The position numbers and the translations under genes are program-made. The notes below the pieces were generated by a model, which saw only the letters and a program-made list of their open reading frames with translations, was not told where the DNA came from and did not search any database. Shown one piece after another: positions 1-8,059 of a stretch of 42,130 nucleotides of DNA. Origin of the DNA: Bacteroidales bacterium UBA1035 (GTDB taxonomy: Bacteria > Bacteroidota > Bacteroidia > Bacteroidales > Dysgonomonadaceae); the NCBI GenBank assembly GCA_002316835.1, contig DCEG01000077.1, forward strand, positions 1 to 42,130, read 5' to 3'. Position 1 is the stretch's first letter; every line of letters begins with the position of its first letter.

Positions 1-861
1 TTCCGTTTCCAGCGCTCGGATAGCGGTATTCGAATTGTCCGCCTGAACGTACAATCCCTTGCCGTTTTGAGCAATTTCCTGCGCCATTTGTTCGTTCAAA
101 CGCGAAACAACCACTTGTCCTTCGCTATCGGATTTATAATTATTGCTGTATTCCGATTCCGGCACTGGTGTTCCTTCTATTGAACCGATACCGATGACAT
201 TTACCATAATTCCCGCATCGGAAGCTTGTTTAGCCGCTTCGTTAGCGTTTCCTTCGTGGTCTTCACCATCGGTGATGAGAATCATCGCTTTATCCACATC
301 CTGGTCGCTCGAAAATGAACTTACTCCCAAATTAATGGCTTCGCCAATGGCCGTACCTTGTACCGGAACCAGACTCGGGTCGATAGTATTCAAAAATAAC
401 TTTGCCGATTGCGTATCAGAAGTTAGTGGCATTTGAACGTAAGCCTCTCCTGCAAAGACAATGAGTGCCACTTTATCGTTCTTGCGAACATCAATAATCC
501 GCGACAGGATTTGTTTTGCCCGTGCTAATCTGTCGGGTGAAACGTCGCGTGCCAGCATCGAGTTGGAAACGTCTATCGCAATTACCAGCTCGATGCCTTC
601 TTTTTCCACGTTTTCAACTTTTGTGCCGAATTGCGGGCGGGCGATCATAATAATTCCCGTGCAAAGTGCAGCAAAAATCAACCAAAATTTCAAATACGAA
701 CGCTTAAGTGATAACTCGGGCATCATTTTTTTGATGGTAGCAAGCACACCGAGCTTCTTCACATCGTTTCGTTTTCTGATGTTCAGGTAAATGTAAAGCG
801 CCACCAAAAAAGGCATGGCGATAAACAAATACAAATATTCCGGATTTTCGAATCTAAACAT
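1..861 (-). CDS. batB: BatB-like VWA-domain membrane protein (partial, C-terminus outside window)
   Basis: The reading frame starts at the ATG complementary to 859-861 and stays open for 287 codons to the left edge, so the C-terminus is missing. Two hydrophobic segments (about residues 10-28 and 59-75) flank a short basic loop. A von Willebrand factor A domain follows with the MIDAS metal motif D97-x-S-x-S and a second acidic site in LITDGEDHEG. The protein resembles BatA, the next gene upstream, in layout: two N-terminal membrane helices and a VWA domain outside the membrane. It is the last gene seen of a moxR-DUF58-BatD-like-batA-batB operon. Bat proteins were linked to aerotolerance in Bacteroides and are thought to form a membrane complex with the MoxR ATPase; the biochemical role is unsettled. 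Identification is by motif and gene order. Confidence 0.9.
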   Translation of the reverse strand, partial: MFRFENPEYLYLFIAMPFLVALYIYLNIRKRNDVKKLGVLATIKKMMPELSLKRSYLKFWLIFAALCTGIIMIARPQFGTKVENVEKEGIELVIAIDVSNSMLARDVSPDRLARAKQILSRIIDVRKNDKVALIVFAGEAYVQMPLTSDTQSAKLFLNTIDPSLVPVQGTAIGEAINLGVSSFSSDQDVDKAMILITDGEDHEGNANEAAKQASDAGIMVNVIGIGSIEGTPVPESEYSNNYKSDSEGQVVVSRLNEQMAQEIAQNGKGLYVQADNSNTAIRALETE

Positions 862-924
862 TTTTACCCCCTAAATCCCCTGAAGGGGACTATTTACTAT
901 TTATGTATTTTTACTATTAATGGA

Positions 925-944
925 AGACGTTGCACGCAACGTCT
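925..944. repeat. Intergenic palindrome between batA and batB
   Basis: Arms AGACGTTGC and GCAACGTCT are perfectly complementary over 9 bp around a 2-nt spacer. The right flank continues as CTAC, giving the edge CGTCTCTAC shared with the palindromes at 3965-3988 and 13627-13672. It lies in the 117-bp gap between batA and batB. It could fold as a hairpin in the operon transcript and modulate the batA/batB ratio, but there is no U-run, so a classical terminator is unlikely. Confidence 0.75.
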
Positions 945-978
945 CTACACACAACTCAAAACTGCCAACTCGTAACTC

Positions 979-1962
979 TTACGGTATATTCCTCAACCAC
1001 GTTCTTCTCAAAATCAATTCTAGCAGAATCAATCCTAAAGCGAGCAGCGCGAAAGGCAGGAATAACTCCTGCTTCCTAGTAACGTTTTGCACGTTGATGA
1101 GATATTTTTCCAATTCATCGATTTCGTTGTATATATTGCTCAGACTTTCGTTGTCTTCGGCACGGAAGTATTTACCTCCCGTCAACGAAGCAATTTCGGT
1201 GAGCGTTTTTTCGTCAATATCCACCGGCATATTTTGCAGACGCATTCCAAATGGGGTTTGTACCGGTGTGGGCGCCATTCCTTTTGTTCCGGCACCAATG
1301 GTATAAACCCGAATACCGTAACTTTGTGCCAGATCGGCTGCTGTGAGTGGTGCAATCTGTCCGCGGTTGTTTGAGCCGTCGGTCAGCAAAATCACCACTT
1401 TCGATTTGGATTCACTATCTTTCAACCGGTTCACAGCATTTGCCAAACCCAATCCGATTGCTGTTCCATCTTCAATTAGTCCAAAGTCGATACCATTTAG
1501 TAGATTCAGCAACACCTTGTGATCTGTAGTCATTGGGCATTGCGTGAAACTTTCGCCAGCGAAAATTACTAACCCGATATTATCGTTTTTACGGTCTGTT
1601 ATAAATTCTGCGGCCACTTTTTTTGCGGCTTCCAGTCGATTAGGCTGTAAATCCTGCGCCAGCATCGAACCCGATACGTCAAGCGCCAACACAATATCGA
1701 TTCCCTGCGTTTCAGATTCTTCCCAACTATCAACTGCCTGCGGACGGGCAATAACGATAATAAGTAATGCCAGTGCAATCATCCTCAACGCGAACGGAAG
1801 ATGGCGCAGGTATGTTTTAAATCCCCTGCTCTTTCCGCTGAAAGCGTTTGTGGACGCCAGCTTGAATGAGGCCTGCATTTTGGACATACGAATGATGTAC
1901 CATGCGATAAGCGGAGCAAGTATCAACAGCAGATAGAGATATGTCGGGTTTGCGAATTGCAT
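979..1962 (-). CDS. batA: BatA-like VWA-domain membrane protein
   Basis: This is a 327-residue protein with hydrophobic segments near residues 8-24 and 58-72, then a von Willebrand factor A domain with an intact MIDAS motif (D95-V-S-G-S) and a LLTDGSNNRG acidic loop. A hydrophobic stretch near the C-terminus (about 300-320, FLPFALLALGLILLELIL) suggests a closing membrane helix. The layout matches BatA of the Bacteroides aerotolerance operon: a membrane-anchored metal-binding adhesion-type domain. It follows the BatD-like gene after 63 bp and precedes batB after 117 bp, all on one strand, so co-transcription is likely. The ATG complementary to 1960-1962 places the first helix at the expected distance from the N-terminus. 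Confidence 0.92.
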   Translation of the reverse strand: MQFANPTYLYLLLILAPLIAWYIIRMSKMQASFKLASTNAFSGKSRGFKTYLRHLPFALRMIALALLIIVIARPQAVDSWEESETQGIDIVLALDVSGSMLAQDLQPNRLEAAKKVAAEFITDRKNDNIGLVIFAGESFTQCPMTTDHKVLLNLLNGIDFGLIEDGTAIGLGLANAVNRLKDSESKSKVVILLTDGSNNRGQIAPLTAADLAQSYGIRVYTIGAGTKGMAPTPVQTPFGMRLQNMPVDIDEKTLTEIASLTGGKYFRAEDNESLSNIYNEIDELEKYLINVQNVTRKQELFLPFALLALGLILLELILRRTWLRNIP

Positions 1963-2025
1963 TTGTTAGCGTTGAGTGTTGGGCATGAGGTTTTGAGCCC
2001 TGAGCCCGTCAGTCATTTGTAATTA

Positions 2026-3048
2026 TTAATTTGTAATTTCTTTTTCAATCTCTTTCTTATCCGGTAACGGGTCTGGTTCGCGCGTTTGGTTGACAAAAAA
2101 ATAAGCATTCATCAGGCTTAAATCGTTTTCATCCGCATACGGCTTGTGTTTTGCGAACTTCACCATATCGGCAACCGAAAGAATCTGAACCAGATTATTA
2201 TAAACGGACTCGTCATCCGATTTTTTTCTTATTTCCGTCAGAATTTCGCCCGAAGTCATCTCCATGGCGTTCATCCTATAACGTTCGAACATGTATGTAC
2301 GCAAAATATCCGTAATTTTCGTGTAATATTCTTTTTCCCTGCCCTGTTGCCAGATCTTTTCAGCTTTCAGTTTATCCAGTTCCTGAATAGCACGGACATG
2401 AGGCGGCAATACTACCGGTGGTGTAAAGAAATATCCTTTCTTCTTCTTTCTAAGAACAAGGATAATTATCAGTGCTATGATTGCTAACAGCAGGATAAAT
2501 CCGAGTATAATCCATAACAGCCACAGGTAATCCGTCCATACGAAAGGTGGTTTTTGTAGCGGTTTTATATCATTAAGTTGAAGTTGCTGAAAATCGATGG
2601 AATCGGTTTGTCCTGTATTCATCTTCTCCAAATATGCCACAGTAGAATCTTTCAGCACGGGCGATGTAACTTTTAATCCGAAAGAGTTCGAAAAAATGGT
2701 ATCGATTCCGTCGAAAATGGGCATGTTCGGAATGTAATACAGCGTGGAGTCGAACGACGTAACTACGTACTTGAAATTCATCGTAGCCACGTTGTTCTCG
2801 ATTACCGTATCTGGCGGAAGCATGGTTAATACCTCCAGACCGGGAATAATTTCTTTCTGATAAACCGGAAATTGGATAGTTTGATCTTTTGGTGCGATAA
2901 CCCTGAGGTTGATAAGCGCCTGTTCCCCGATCTGAATTTCAGCCGGTTGCACGGTTGCCTGCACCGATGCCCGTTGCGCAAAAGACCGATGATTTATGCT
3001 TATCAGTAAAAACAGCGGCAAAAATATATATAGAATTATCTTCCTCAC
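2026..3048 (-). CDS. BatD-like membrane protein of the Bat operon
   Basis: This 340-residue protein has a signal peptide (about 1-24, ending SFAQ), an extracytoplasmic domain (25-170) resembling the N-terminal beta-rich domain of BatD, a single strong membrane helix (about 174-199) closed by KKKKG, and a cytoplasmic tail of about 135 residues. The tail is rich in charge, with a helical stretch (IQELDKLKAEKIWQQGREK) like those in DUF4381-type proteins. It lies between the DUF58 and batA genes, where Bacteroidota commonly carry such a protein. The extracytoplasmic part may contact the VWA domains of BatA/BatB and the tail may contact MoxR; that is inference. No catalytic motif is visible. The last residues overlap a low-complexity TTTGTAATT-type stutter at 2016-2040. 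Confidence 0.75.
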   Translation of the reverse strand: MRKIILYIFLPLFLLISINHRSFAQRASVQATVQPAEIQIGEQALINLRVIAPKDQTIQFPVYQKEIIPGLEVLTMLPPDTVIENNVATMNFKYVVTSFDSTLYYIPNMPIFDGIDTIFSNSFGLKVTSPVLKDSTVAYLEKMNTGQTDSIDFQQLQLNDIKPLQKPPFVWTDYLWLLWIILGFILLLAIIALIIILVLRKKKKGYFFTPPVVLPPHVRAIQELDKLKAEKIWQQGREKEYYTKITDILRTYMFERYRMNAMEMTSGEILTEIRKKSDDESVYNNLVQILSVADMVKFAKHKPYADENDLSLMNAYFFVNQTREPDPLPDKKEIEKEITN

Positions 3049-3078
3049 TTCTCGATTTCTAACTTCTAATTTCTTTCG

Positions 3079-3948
3079 TTATCTCCTTCTTTGAAATAAC
3101 AGCAGCAACGCTTTCGCGTAATCGTCTTCAGTTGAGACGGATACGTTATCGACACTGCTTTGTTTGAAAACTTGCAACATCTCTGTCTGGCGGTCTTGCC
3201 ACCACTTCATGTAATCGTTTCTAACCCGTTTGGATGATGTATCAATCCATGTTTCACCGCCTGTTTCGGGGTCTTTCACCTTCATCAATCCCAACGACGG
3301 TAATCGCGTGCTGAGTTTATCGTAAACCTGGATGGCAACGATATCGTGTTTGCGGTTAGCTATGCGTAGCGATGGTTTGTAATCTCCCGTATCGATAAAA
3401 TCGGAAATTAAGAACGTGGTGCAACGCTTTTTAATGGCGTTGGTCATATATCGCAATGCCATGTTAATATCGGTTCCGGTGCTTTCGGGCTCGAAACCCA
3501 GAATTTCACGAATAATGAAAAGGATATGTTTTTTCCCTTTTTTGGGTGGAATAAATTTTTCTACTTTATCCGAAAAGAAAATTACACCGATCTTATCGTT
3601 GTTCTGTATCGCCGAGAATGCCAATGTAGCGGCAATTTCGGCAACCATATCGCGCTTTATTTTCTCTGAAGACCCAAAACCCAAACTTTCCGACACGTCG
3701 ATAAGCAACATTACCGTGAGCTCTCGTTCTTCTTCAAAGATTTTCACATACGGACGATTGTACCGGGCGGTAACGTTCCAATCGATATCGCGCATGTCGT
3801 CACCGTACTGGTATTCACGAACTTCGGAAAACGCCATACCACGGCCTTTAAAAGCTGAGTGGTACTGTCCCGCGAAAATATTCCGCGATAATCCACGTGC
3901 TTTTATTTCAATATGTCGTACTTTTTTTAGTAGTTCGGATGTCTCCAT
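3079..3948 (-). CDS. DUF58 (VWA-like) protein of the Bat operon
   Basis: This 289-residue soluble protein carries the DUF58 core signature YQYGDDMRDIDWNVTAR at about residues 47-62, followed by a VWA-like fold with D84-x-S-x-S88 (LLIDVSESLGFGS) as a probable metal site. It has no membrane segment. DUF58 proteins are nearly always encoded just downstream of a MoxR ATPase and are presumed substrates or partners of it. Here moxR is 79 bp upstream and the BatD-like gene is 30 bp downstream. The start chosen is the ATG complementary to 3946-3948, with METSELLKKVRHIEIKARGL giving the usual N-terminal helix. Confidence 0.92.
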   Translation of the reverse strand: METSELLKKVRHIEIKARGLSRNIFAGQYHSAFKGRGMAFSEVREYQYGDDMRDIDWNVTARYNRPYVKIFEEERELTVMLLIDVSESLGFGSSEKIKRDMVAEIAATLAFSAIQNNDKIGVIFFSDKVEKFIPPKKGKKHILFIIREILGFEPESTGTDINMALRYMTNAIKKRCTTFLISDFIDTGDYKPSLRIANRKHDIVAIQVYDKLSTRLPSLGLMKVKDPETGGETWIDTSSKRVRNDYMKWWQDRQTEMLQVFKQSSVDNVSVSTEDDYAKALLLLFQRRR

Positions 3949-3964
3949 TTGTTCGCTCTTTTTT

Positions 3965-3985
3965 GAGACGCATTCGATGCGTCTC
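3965..3985. repeat. Intergenic palindrome between moxR and the DUF58 gene
   Basis: GAGACGCAT and ATGCGTCTC are perfect 9-bp arms around TCG, and the right flank reads TAC. The CGTCTCTAC edge is shared with the palindromes at 925-944 and 13627-13672, while GACGCAT is shared with the hairpin at 6923-6951. There is no U-run on either strand. Confidence 0.8.
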
Positions 3986-4027
3986 TACGTCGCCCTATTT
4001 CCTTTTCGCCAAGTCTCCTCCTCGTAA

Positions 4028-5023
<996 letters not shown>

Positions 5024-5398
5024 ATTATTTGTTTGTTAAAATTGGTCTTCGGGTTTTCGAAACACAAAAATAGAAAATGTTAAAACGTTTTGGATAGATT
5101 TGGGGTTAAAAATGTTTAAGTGAATTGTTTTGGTATTATGATCATGAAAGAAATGCACTATGCAATGCTGACGAGTTTCACTGAAAATAACATTTTTCTC
5201 GGACGAAATTATAATATGAGAAAATGTTTATAACTTGTACGAAATTATTATTACACATCGCTTTTACCGTGAGAATGCCCAAAGCCAGTTAGGTTTAGGT
5301 GAATATGCGAATTGAATGCGGATATTTGAGAGTTGACTTCCAATAAAAGCATTCCTCATCATATAAACATTATTCTGCTAAAAATACTGTCATTTGAA
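5024..5398. other. Gene-poor AT-rich gap between the Bat operon and the toxin-antitoxin pair
   Basis: No convincing gene is present. A 31-codon ATG frame (5138-5233, plus) has no recognisable features. The words ACGAAATTAT (about 5205) and ACGAAATTATTAT (about 5240) form a loose direct repeat. The left end carries the moxR promoter and the right end grades into the toxin promoter. The composition is more AT-rich than neighbouring genes, in keeping with a boundary where the toxin-antitoxin module was inserted. Confidence 0.5.
5065..5072 (-). promoter_or_regulatory. Candidate -7 promoter box of the Bat operon
   Basis: The minus strand reads TATTTTTG, matching the Bacteroidota -7 consensus TAnnTTTG, 42 bp upstream of moxR. 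I find no clear TTTG at the -33 distance, so this is a half-supported promoter. Confidence 0.45.
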
Positions 5399-5430
5399 TT
5401 TGTAAGATTAATTTATTCTTCATAATTTTG
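5399..5430 (+). promoter_or_regulatory. Promoter of the toxin-antitoxin operon
   Basis: TTTG (5399-5402), 20 nt spacer, TAATTTTG (5423-5430). This is a full match to the Bacteroidota sigma consensus TTTG-N19-21-TAnnTTTG. The toxin ATG is 25 bp further on. Confidence 0.75.
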
Positions 5431-5447
5431 TATCCAAACGAATACAA
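5428..5447. promoter_or_regulatory. Operator-like inverted repeat of the toxin-antitoxin operon
   Basis: TTGTAT (5428-5433) and ATACAA (5442-5447) are perfect 6-bp arms separated by 8 nt. The left arm overlaps the end of the -7 box and the repeat covers the expected transcription start, so a protein bound here would block initiation. Antitoxins of this class carry a helix-turn-helix and usually autorepress; binding by the 5759-6043 product is inferred. Confidence 0.55.
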
Positions 5448-5455
5448 TTAAAGAA

Positions 5456-5755
5456 ATGTATTTTATTGAGAAGACAACAGAATTTGATAAGTGGCTTAAG
5501 AAACTTAACGACCTGAGAGCAAAAGCAAAAATTTTGTTTCGACTTCAAAAATTAGAACAAGACGAACATTTTGGAGATTGCGAACCTGTTGGTGATGGAA
5601 TTAGAGAATTGAAAATCAACTACGCAAAAGGTTACAGAGTTTATTTCAAAGAAGTTGATAGAAAAATTATCATTCTGCTTATTGGGGGTGATAAATCAAC
5701 TCAACAAAGAGACATTGAAAAAGCAAAAAGTATTTGGAGAAACTTAAAAAAATAG
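5456..5755 (+). CDS. Type II toxin, RelE/HigB superfamily (HI1419/Gp49-like)
   Basis: This 99-residue basic protein has the compact alpha/beta plan of RelE-fold toxins: two N-terminal helices (TTEFDKWLKKLNDLRAKAK), a central strand pair with GIRELKINYAKGYRVYF, and the C-terminal signature LIGGDKSTQQRDIEKAK typical of the 'addiction module killer protein' (HI1419-like) branch. Such toxins generally act as ribosome-associated mRNA endonucleases. The conserved Arg and Lys of the GYRVYF and GGDKS segments are present, so it looks intact. The toxin gene comes first and the antitoxin starts 3 bp after its stop, the usual reversed order for this family. The pair sits between housekeeping operons, suggesting mobility. 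Confidence 0.85.
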   Translation: MYFIEKTTEFDKWLKKLNDLRAKAKILFRLQKLEQDEHFGDCEPVGDGIRELKINYAKGYRVYFKEVDRKIIILLIGGDKSTQQRDIEKAKSIWRNLKK

Positions 5756-5758
5756 AAG

Positions 5759-6043
5759 ATGAAAACATCAAAATTTGACATTGCAGATTATTTGGACAGC
5801 AACGAAATGATTGCCGAGTACCTAAATGCAGTTTTGGAAGAAGGAGGTGATAGTGAAATTGTTATAGCCATCGGACATATTGCAAAAGCAATTGGTATGA
5901 CTAAAATAGCAGAGCAAACCGGAATGAGCAGACCAAGCTTGTACAAAGCATTGTCTGAAGGGGCCAAGCCGCAGTTTTCAACTATCATGAAAGTCTTGAA
6001 AGCTGTGGGAGGACAAATACAAATAAATCCATTACCTGCTTAG
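5759..6043 (+). CDS. HTH antitoxin partner of the HI1419-type toxin
   Basis: This 94-residue protein carries a Cro/C1-type helix-turn-helix at about residues 40-90: IAKAIGMTKIAEQTGMSRPSLYKALSEG, then FSTIMKVLKAVGGQIQI. The LYKALSEGAKPQFSTIMKVLKA arrangement is typical of HI1420-like 'probable addiction module antidote' proteins. The N-terminal 35 residues (DIADYLDSNEMIAEYLNAVLEEGGDSE) likely form the toxin-neutralising region. It follows the toxin after 3 bp and ends 30 bp from the convergent lipB. Autoregulation through the inverted repeat at 5428-5447 is probable. Confidence 0.87.
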   Translation: MKTSKFDIADYLDSNEMIAEYLNAVLEEGGDSEIVIAIGHIAKAIGMTKIAEQTGMSRPSLYKALSEGAKPQFSTIMKVLKAVGGQIQINPLPA

Positions 6044-6073
6044 AACAAACACATATAAGAGCTAAACCTCTTC

Positions 6074-6838
6074 TCACCCTACAAACTCCATCCCAAACAC
6101 CTCCACAAAAGCTTGTTTCATTCTATCAGAGACTTCCTGAAAATACACTTCGTGTCCCAGTTCCTTTTGCATAGATGTAACGGCACGATCGGTAAATCCG
6201 CAAGGATTGATGTAGTTGAAGTAAGATAGATCAGTATTCACGTTGAGTGCCAGGCCGTGCATGGTTACAAACCGGCTGGTGCGCACACCAATGGCGCAAA
6301 TCTTTCGTGCTTTCGCCGGATGTTGAGCATCGATCCAGACACCCATGGCTTTTTCGTCTTTCTCGCCGGTAATGCCAAACGATTCAAGCGTTTGAATAAC
6401 CACATCTTCCAGTTTATTGATGTACGATTTTACACCTACGCGAAACTCTTCCATATCGATAATGGGATAAGCCACCAGTTGTCCGGGACCGTGATAGGTT
6501 ATATCGCCACCACGATCGATCGGATAATAATCGATATTTTTGCTTTTGCAAACGTGTTCGGCAATAAGCAGGTTTTGCGCGTTTCCGCTTTTCCCAAGGG
6601 TATAAACTGGTTCGTGTTCGCAAAAAAGCAAAAATTGTGGTTTGGGTTGCGTGTGATTGACTTTTGCATCCACTACTGATTGAAACAGCTCTTCCTGTAA
6701 ATTCCAGGCTTGTTTGTAGCGAATACGGCCCAAATTCTTGAAAAAAACTTCAGAATTTACGATTTCGGATTTACGATTTACGATTGAAGTAGGTGAAGAA
6801 TCTACCAATGCACCCGATTGAGTATTTTGATTAGACAT
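6074..6838 (-). CDS. lipB: Octanoyltransferase (lipoate-protein ligase B)
   Basis: LipB moves octanoate from acyl carrier protein to lipoyl domains, the step before sulfur insertion by LipA. The 254-residue product has the substrate-binding motif RGGDITYHGPGQ (109-120) and the catalytic pair K179 (in KARKICAIGVR) and C213 (in INPCGFTDR). The conserved core begins near residue 31 (VFFKNLGRIRYKQAW). The first 30 residues have no family counterpart that I recognise, and the DNA for residues about 18-29 is a stutter of ATCGTAAAT words like those in nearby intergenic DNA. No in-frame ATG, GTG or TTG lies at the core boundary, so the ATG complementary to 6836-6838 is retained. lipA lies 121 bp upstream on the same strand. 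Confidence 0.93.
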   Translation of the reverse strand: MSNQNTQSGALVDSSPTSIVNRKSEIVNSEVFFKNLGRIRYKQAWNLQEELFQSVVDAKVNHTQPKPQFLLFCEHEPVYTLGKSGNAQNLLIAEHVCKSKNIDYYPIDRGGDITYHGPGQLVAYPIIDMEEFRVGVKSYINKLEDVVIQTLESFGITGEKDEKAMGVWIDAQHPAKARKICAIGVRTSRFVTMHGLALNVNTDLSYFNYINPCGFTDRAVTSMQKELGHEVYFQEVSDRMKQAFVEVFGMEFVG

Positions 6839-6922
6839 TTTTATTTCTTTAGAAAACTATCATCTATGGTCTAACAGTCTTTTGTGGTCTGTCTTGGTTC
6901 CTGGCTCTTGGTTCTGTTCGAA

Positions 6923-6951
6923 TGCGTCGGGCGGGTAATCCGCCAGACGCA
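6923..6951. repeat. Hairpin-forming intergenic palindrome between lipA and lipB
   Basis: TGCGTC-G-GGCGG and CCGCC-A-GACGCA form an 11-bp stem with one mismatch around the loop GTAAT. The outer TGCGTC/GACGCA arms resemble those of the palindrome at 3965-3985. The flanking sequence 6845-6915 is made of repeated short words (GGTCT, TTGGTTC, TGGCTCTTGG), a composition recurring in several gaps of this window. Confidence 0.75.
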
Positions 6952-6959
6952 GTTGAAGT

Positions 6960-7805
6960 TTAAACATGTCTCTCGGCACGGTAAGAGGAACGCACCAGCG
7001 GGCCACTTTCCACAATATCGAAACCTTTTCCCAATCCTACTCTTTTGTATTCCCTGAATTGTTCAAGCGAAACATATTCACTCACCGGTAGGTGATTTTT
7101 AGTGGGTTGCAGGTATTGTCCAATGGTGAGCACTTTGCAGCCTACGGATCTTAAGTCGTCCATGGTTTCTATTACCTCATCGGGAGTTTCTCCCAAACCG
7201 ACCATAATACCTGATTTCGGTTTACTTTTATTACTTTTGGCAACTACTCCGATGGTTTTGAGACTTATATCATATTTGGCACGGCTACGAACAAGCGGAG
7301 TGAGCCTGCGAACAGTTTCCATGTTGTGCGAAATAATTTCGGGACCGGCATCGATGACTTTGTTAATAAGCTCCTCTTTCCCTAAGAAATCGGGGATTAA
7401 CGTTTCCAATGTGATACCGGGATTCTTTTTCTTCACATATTTAATGGTTTCTGCCCAAAATTCCGCTCCGTAATCTCTCAAGTCGTCTCTATCAACACTC
7501 GTCAACACACAGTGTTTTAAATTCATTTTCGAGATAGTATCAGCCAAGCGATCCAGTTCGCCCCAATCCACCGGCAATGGTTTTCCGGTTTTAGTGGCAC
7601 AAAAACCGCACGATCGGGTACAAATCTCACCCAAAATCATAAATGTTGCTGTCCCATGTCCCCAACATTCCGACAAATTAGGACATTTCCCGCTCACACA
7701 AATGGTGTGTAATCTATTATTTGCTATGATTTGTTTTAAATCGATATATTGTTTCCCTTGTGGCAATTCGATTTTCAGCCAGTCGGGTTTTCTTCGAGTT
7801 TGCAT
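6960..7805 (-). CDS. lipA: Lipoyl synthase (radical SAM)
   Basis: LipA inserts two sulfurs into protein-bound octanoyl groups using two [4Fe-4S] clusters. Both cluster motifs are intact in the 281-residue product: auxiliary cluster C36-x4-C41-x5-C47 (CVSGKCPNLSEC) and radical-SAM C62-x3-C66-x2-C69 (CTRSCGFC). The C-terminal RSSY serine ligand motif is present (VRSSYRAERHV). The length is normal for the family. It is followed by lipB on the same strand, so the lipoate pathway genes are adjacent. A promoter fitting TTTG-N21-TATTTTTG lies at 7959-7991, giving a leader of roughly 145 nt. Confidence 0.97.
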   Translation of the reverse strand: MQTRRKPDWLKIELPQGKQYIDLKQIIANNRLHTICVSGKCPNLSECWGHGTATFMILGEICTRSCGFCATKTGKPLPVDWGELDRLADTISKMNLKHCVLTSVDRDDLRDYGAEFWAETIKYVKKKNPGITLETLIPDFLGKEELINKVIDAGPEIISHNMETVRRLTPLVRSRAKYDISLKTIGVVAKSNKSKPKSGIMVGLGETPDEVIETMDDLRSVGCKVLTIGQYLQPTKNHLPVSEYVSLEQFREYKRVGLGKGFDIVESGPLVRSSYRAERHV

Positions 7806-7958
7806 AATATTGTATGGTCTAATTAAATGAATTGAAGAAGATTAAATAAGATAAAACAAAATTACAATCAGGACTTTACGCATCCTTTAGTCGTTCTTGT
7901 TTCGTCAATCTTTTTCGGTTATTTGTATGGTTTTTTTTGCCGTGACAAAATGTTGGTG

Positions 7959-7991
7959 CAAAAATAGCATTTTTATTCAAGATCTACCAAA
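7959..7991 (-). promoter_or_regulatory. Promoter upstream of lipA
   Basis: On the minus strand TTTG (complement of 7988-7991), 21 nt, TATTTTTG (complement of 7959-7966) fits the Bacteroidota promoter consensus. A second -7-like TAATTTTG (complement of 7857-7864) lies nearer the gene without a clear -33 element. Which one is used cannot be told from sequence. Confidence 0.55.
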
Positions 7992-8010
7992 GAGAGTTTG
8001 ATTTAAAACA

Positions 8011-8037
8011 GAAAAAGCCGGAACAAGACTCCGGCTT
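8011..8037 (-). terminator. Rho-independent terminator of the flotillin operon
   Basis: AAGCCGGA (8015-8022) and TCCGGCTT (8030-8037) form an 8-bp stem with a 7-nt loop. Read on the minus strand the stem is followed by TTTTTC, starting 23 bp after the flotillin stop codon. Confidence 0.85.
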
Positions 8038-8059
8038 CTCGCTTTATAAATTGAAGCAT

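Noticed and set aside
3416..4027. A 203-codon plus-strand frame opposite the DUF58 gene
   Set aside because: It shadows the conserved DUF58 frame and spans the palindrome at 3965; low-complexity Ser-rich translation.
5138..5233. A 31-codon ATG frame on the plus strand in the gap before the toxin gene
   Set aside because: No domain, no clear promoter or ribosome site, and composition like the surrounding AT-rich gap; likely chance.
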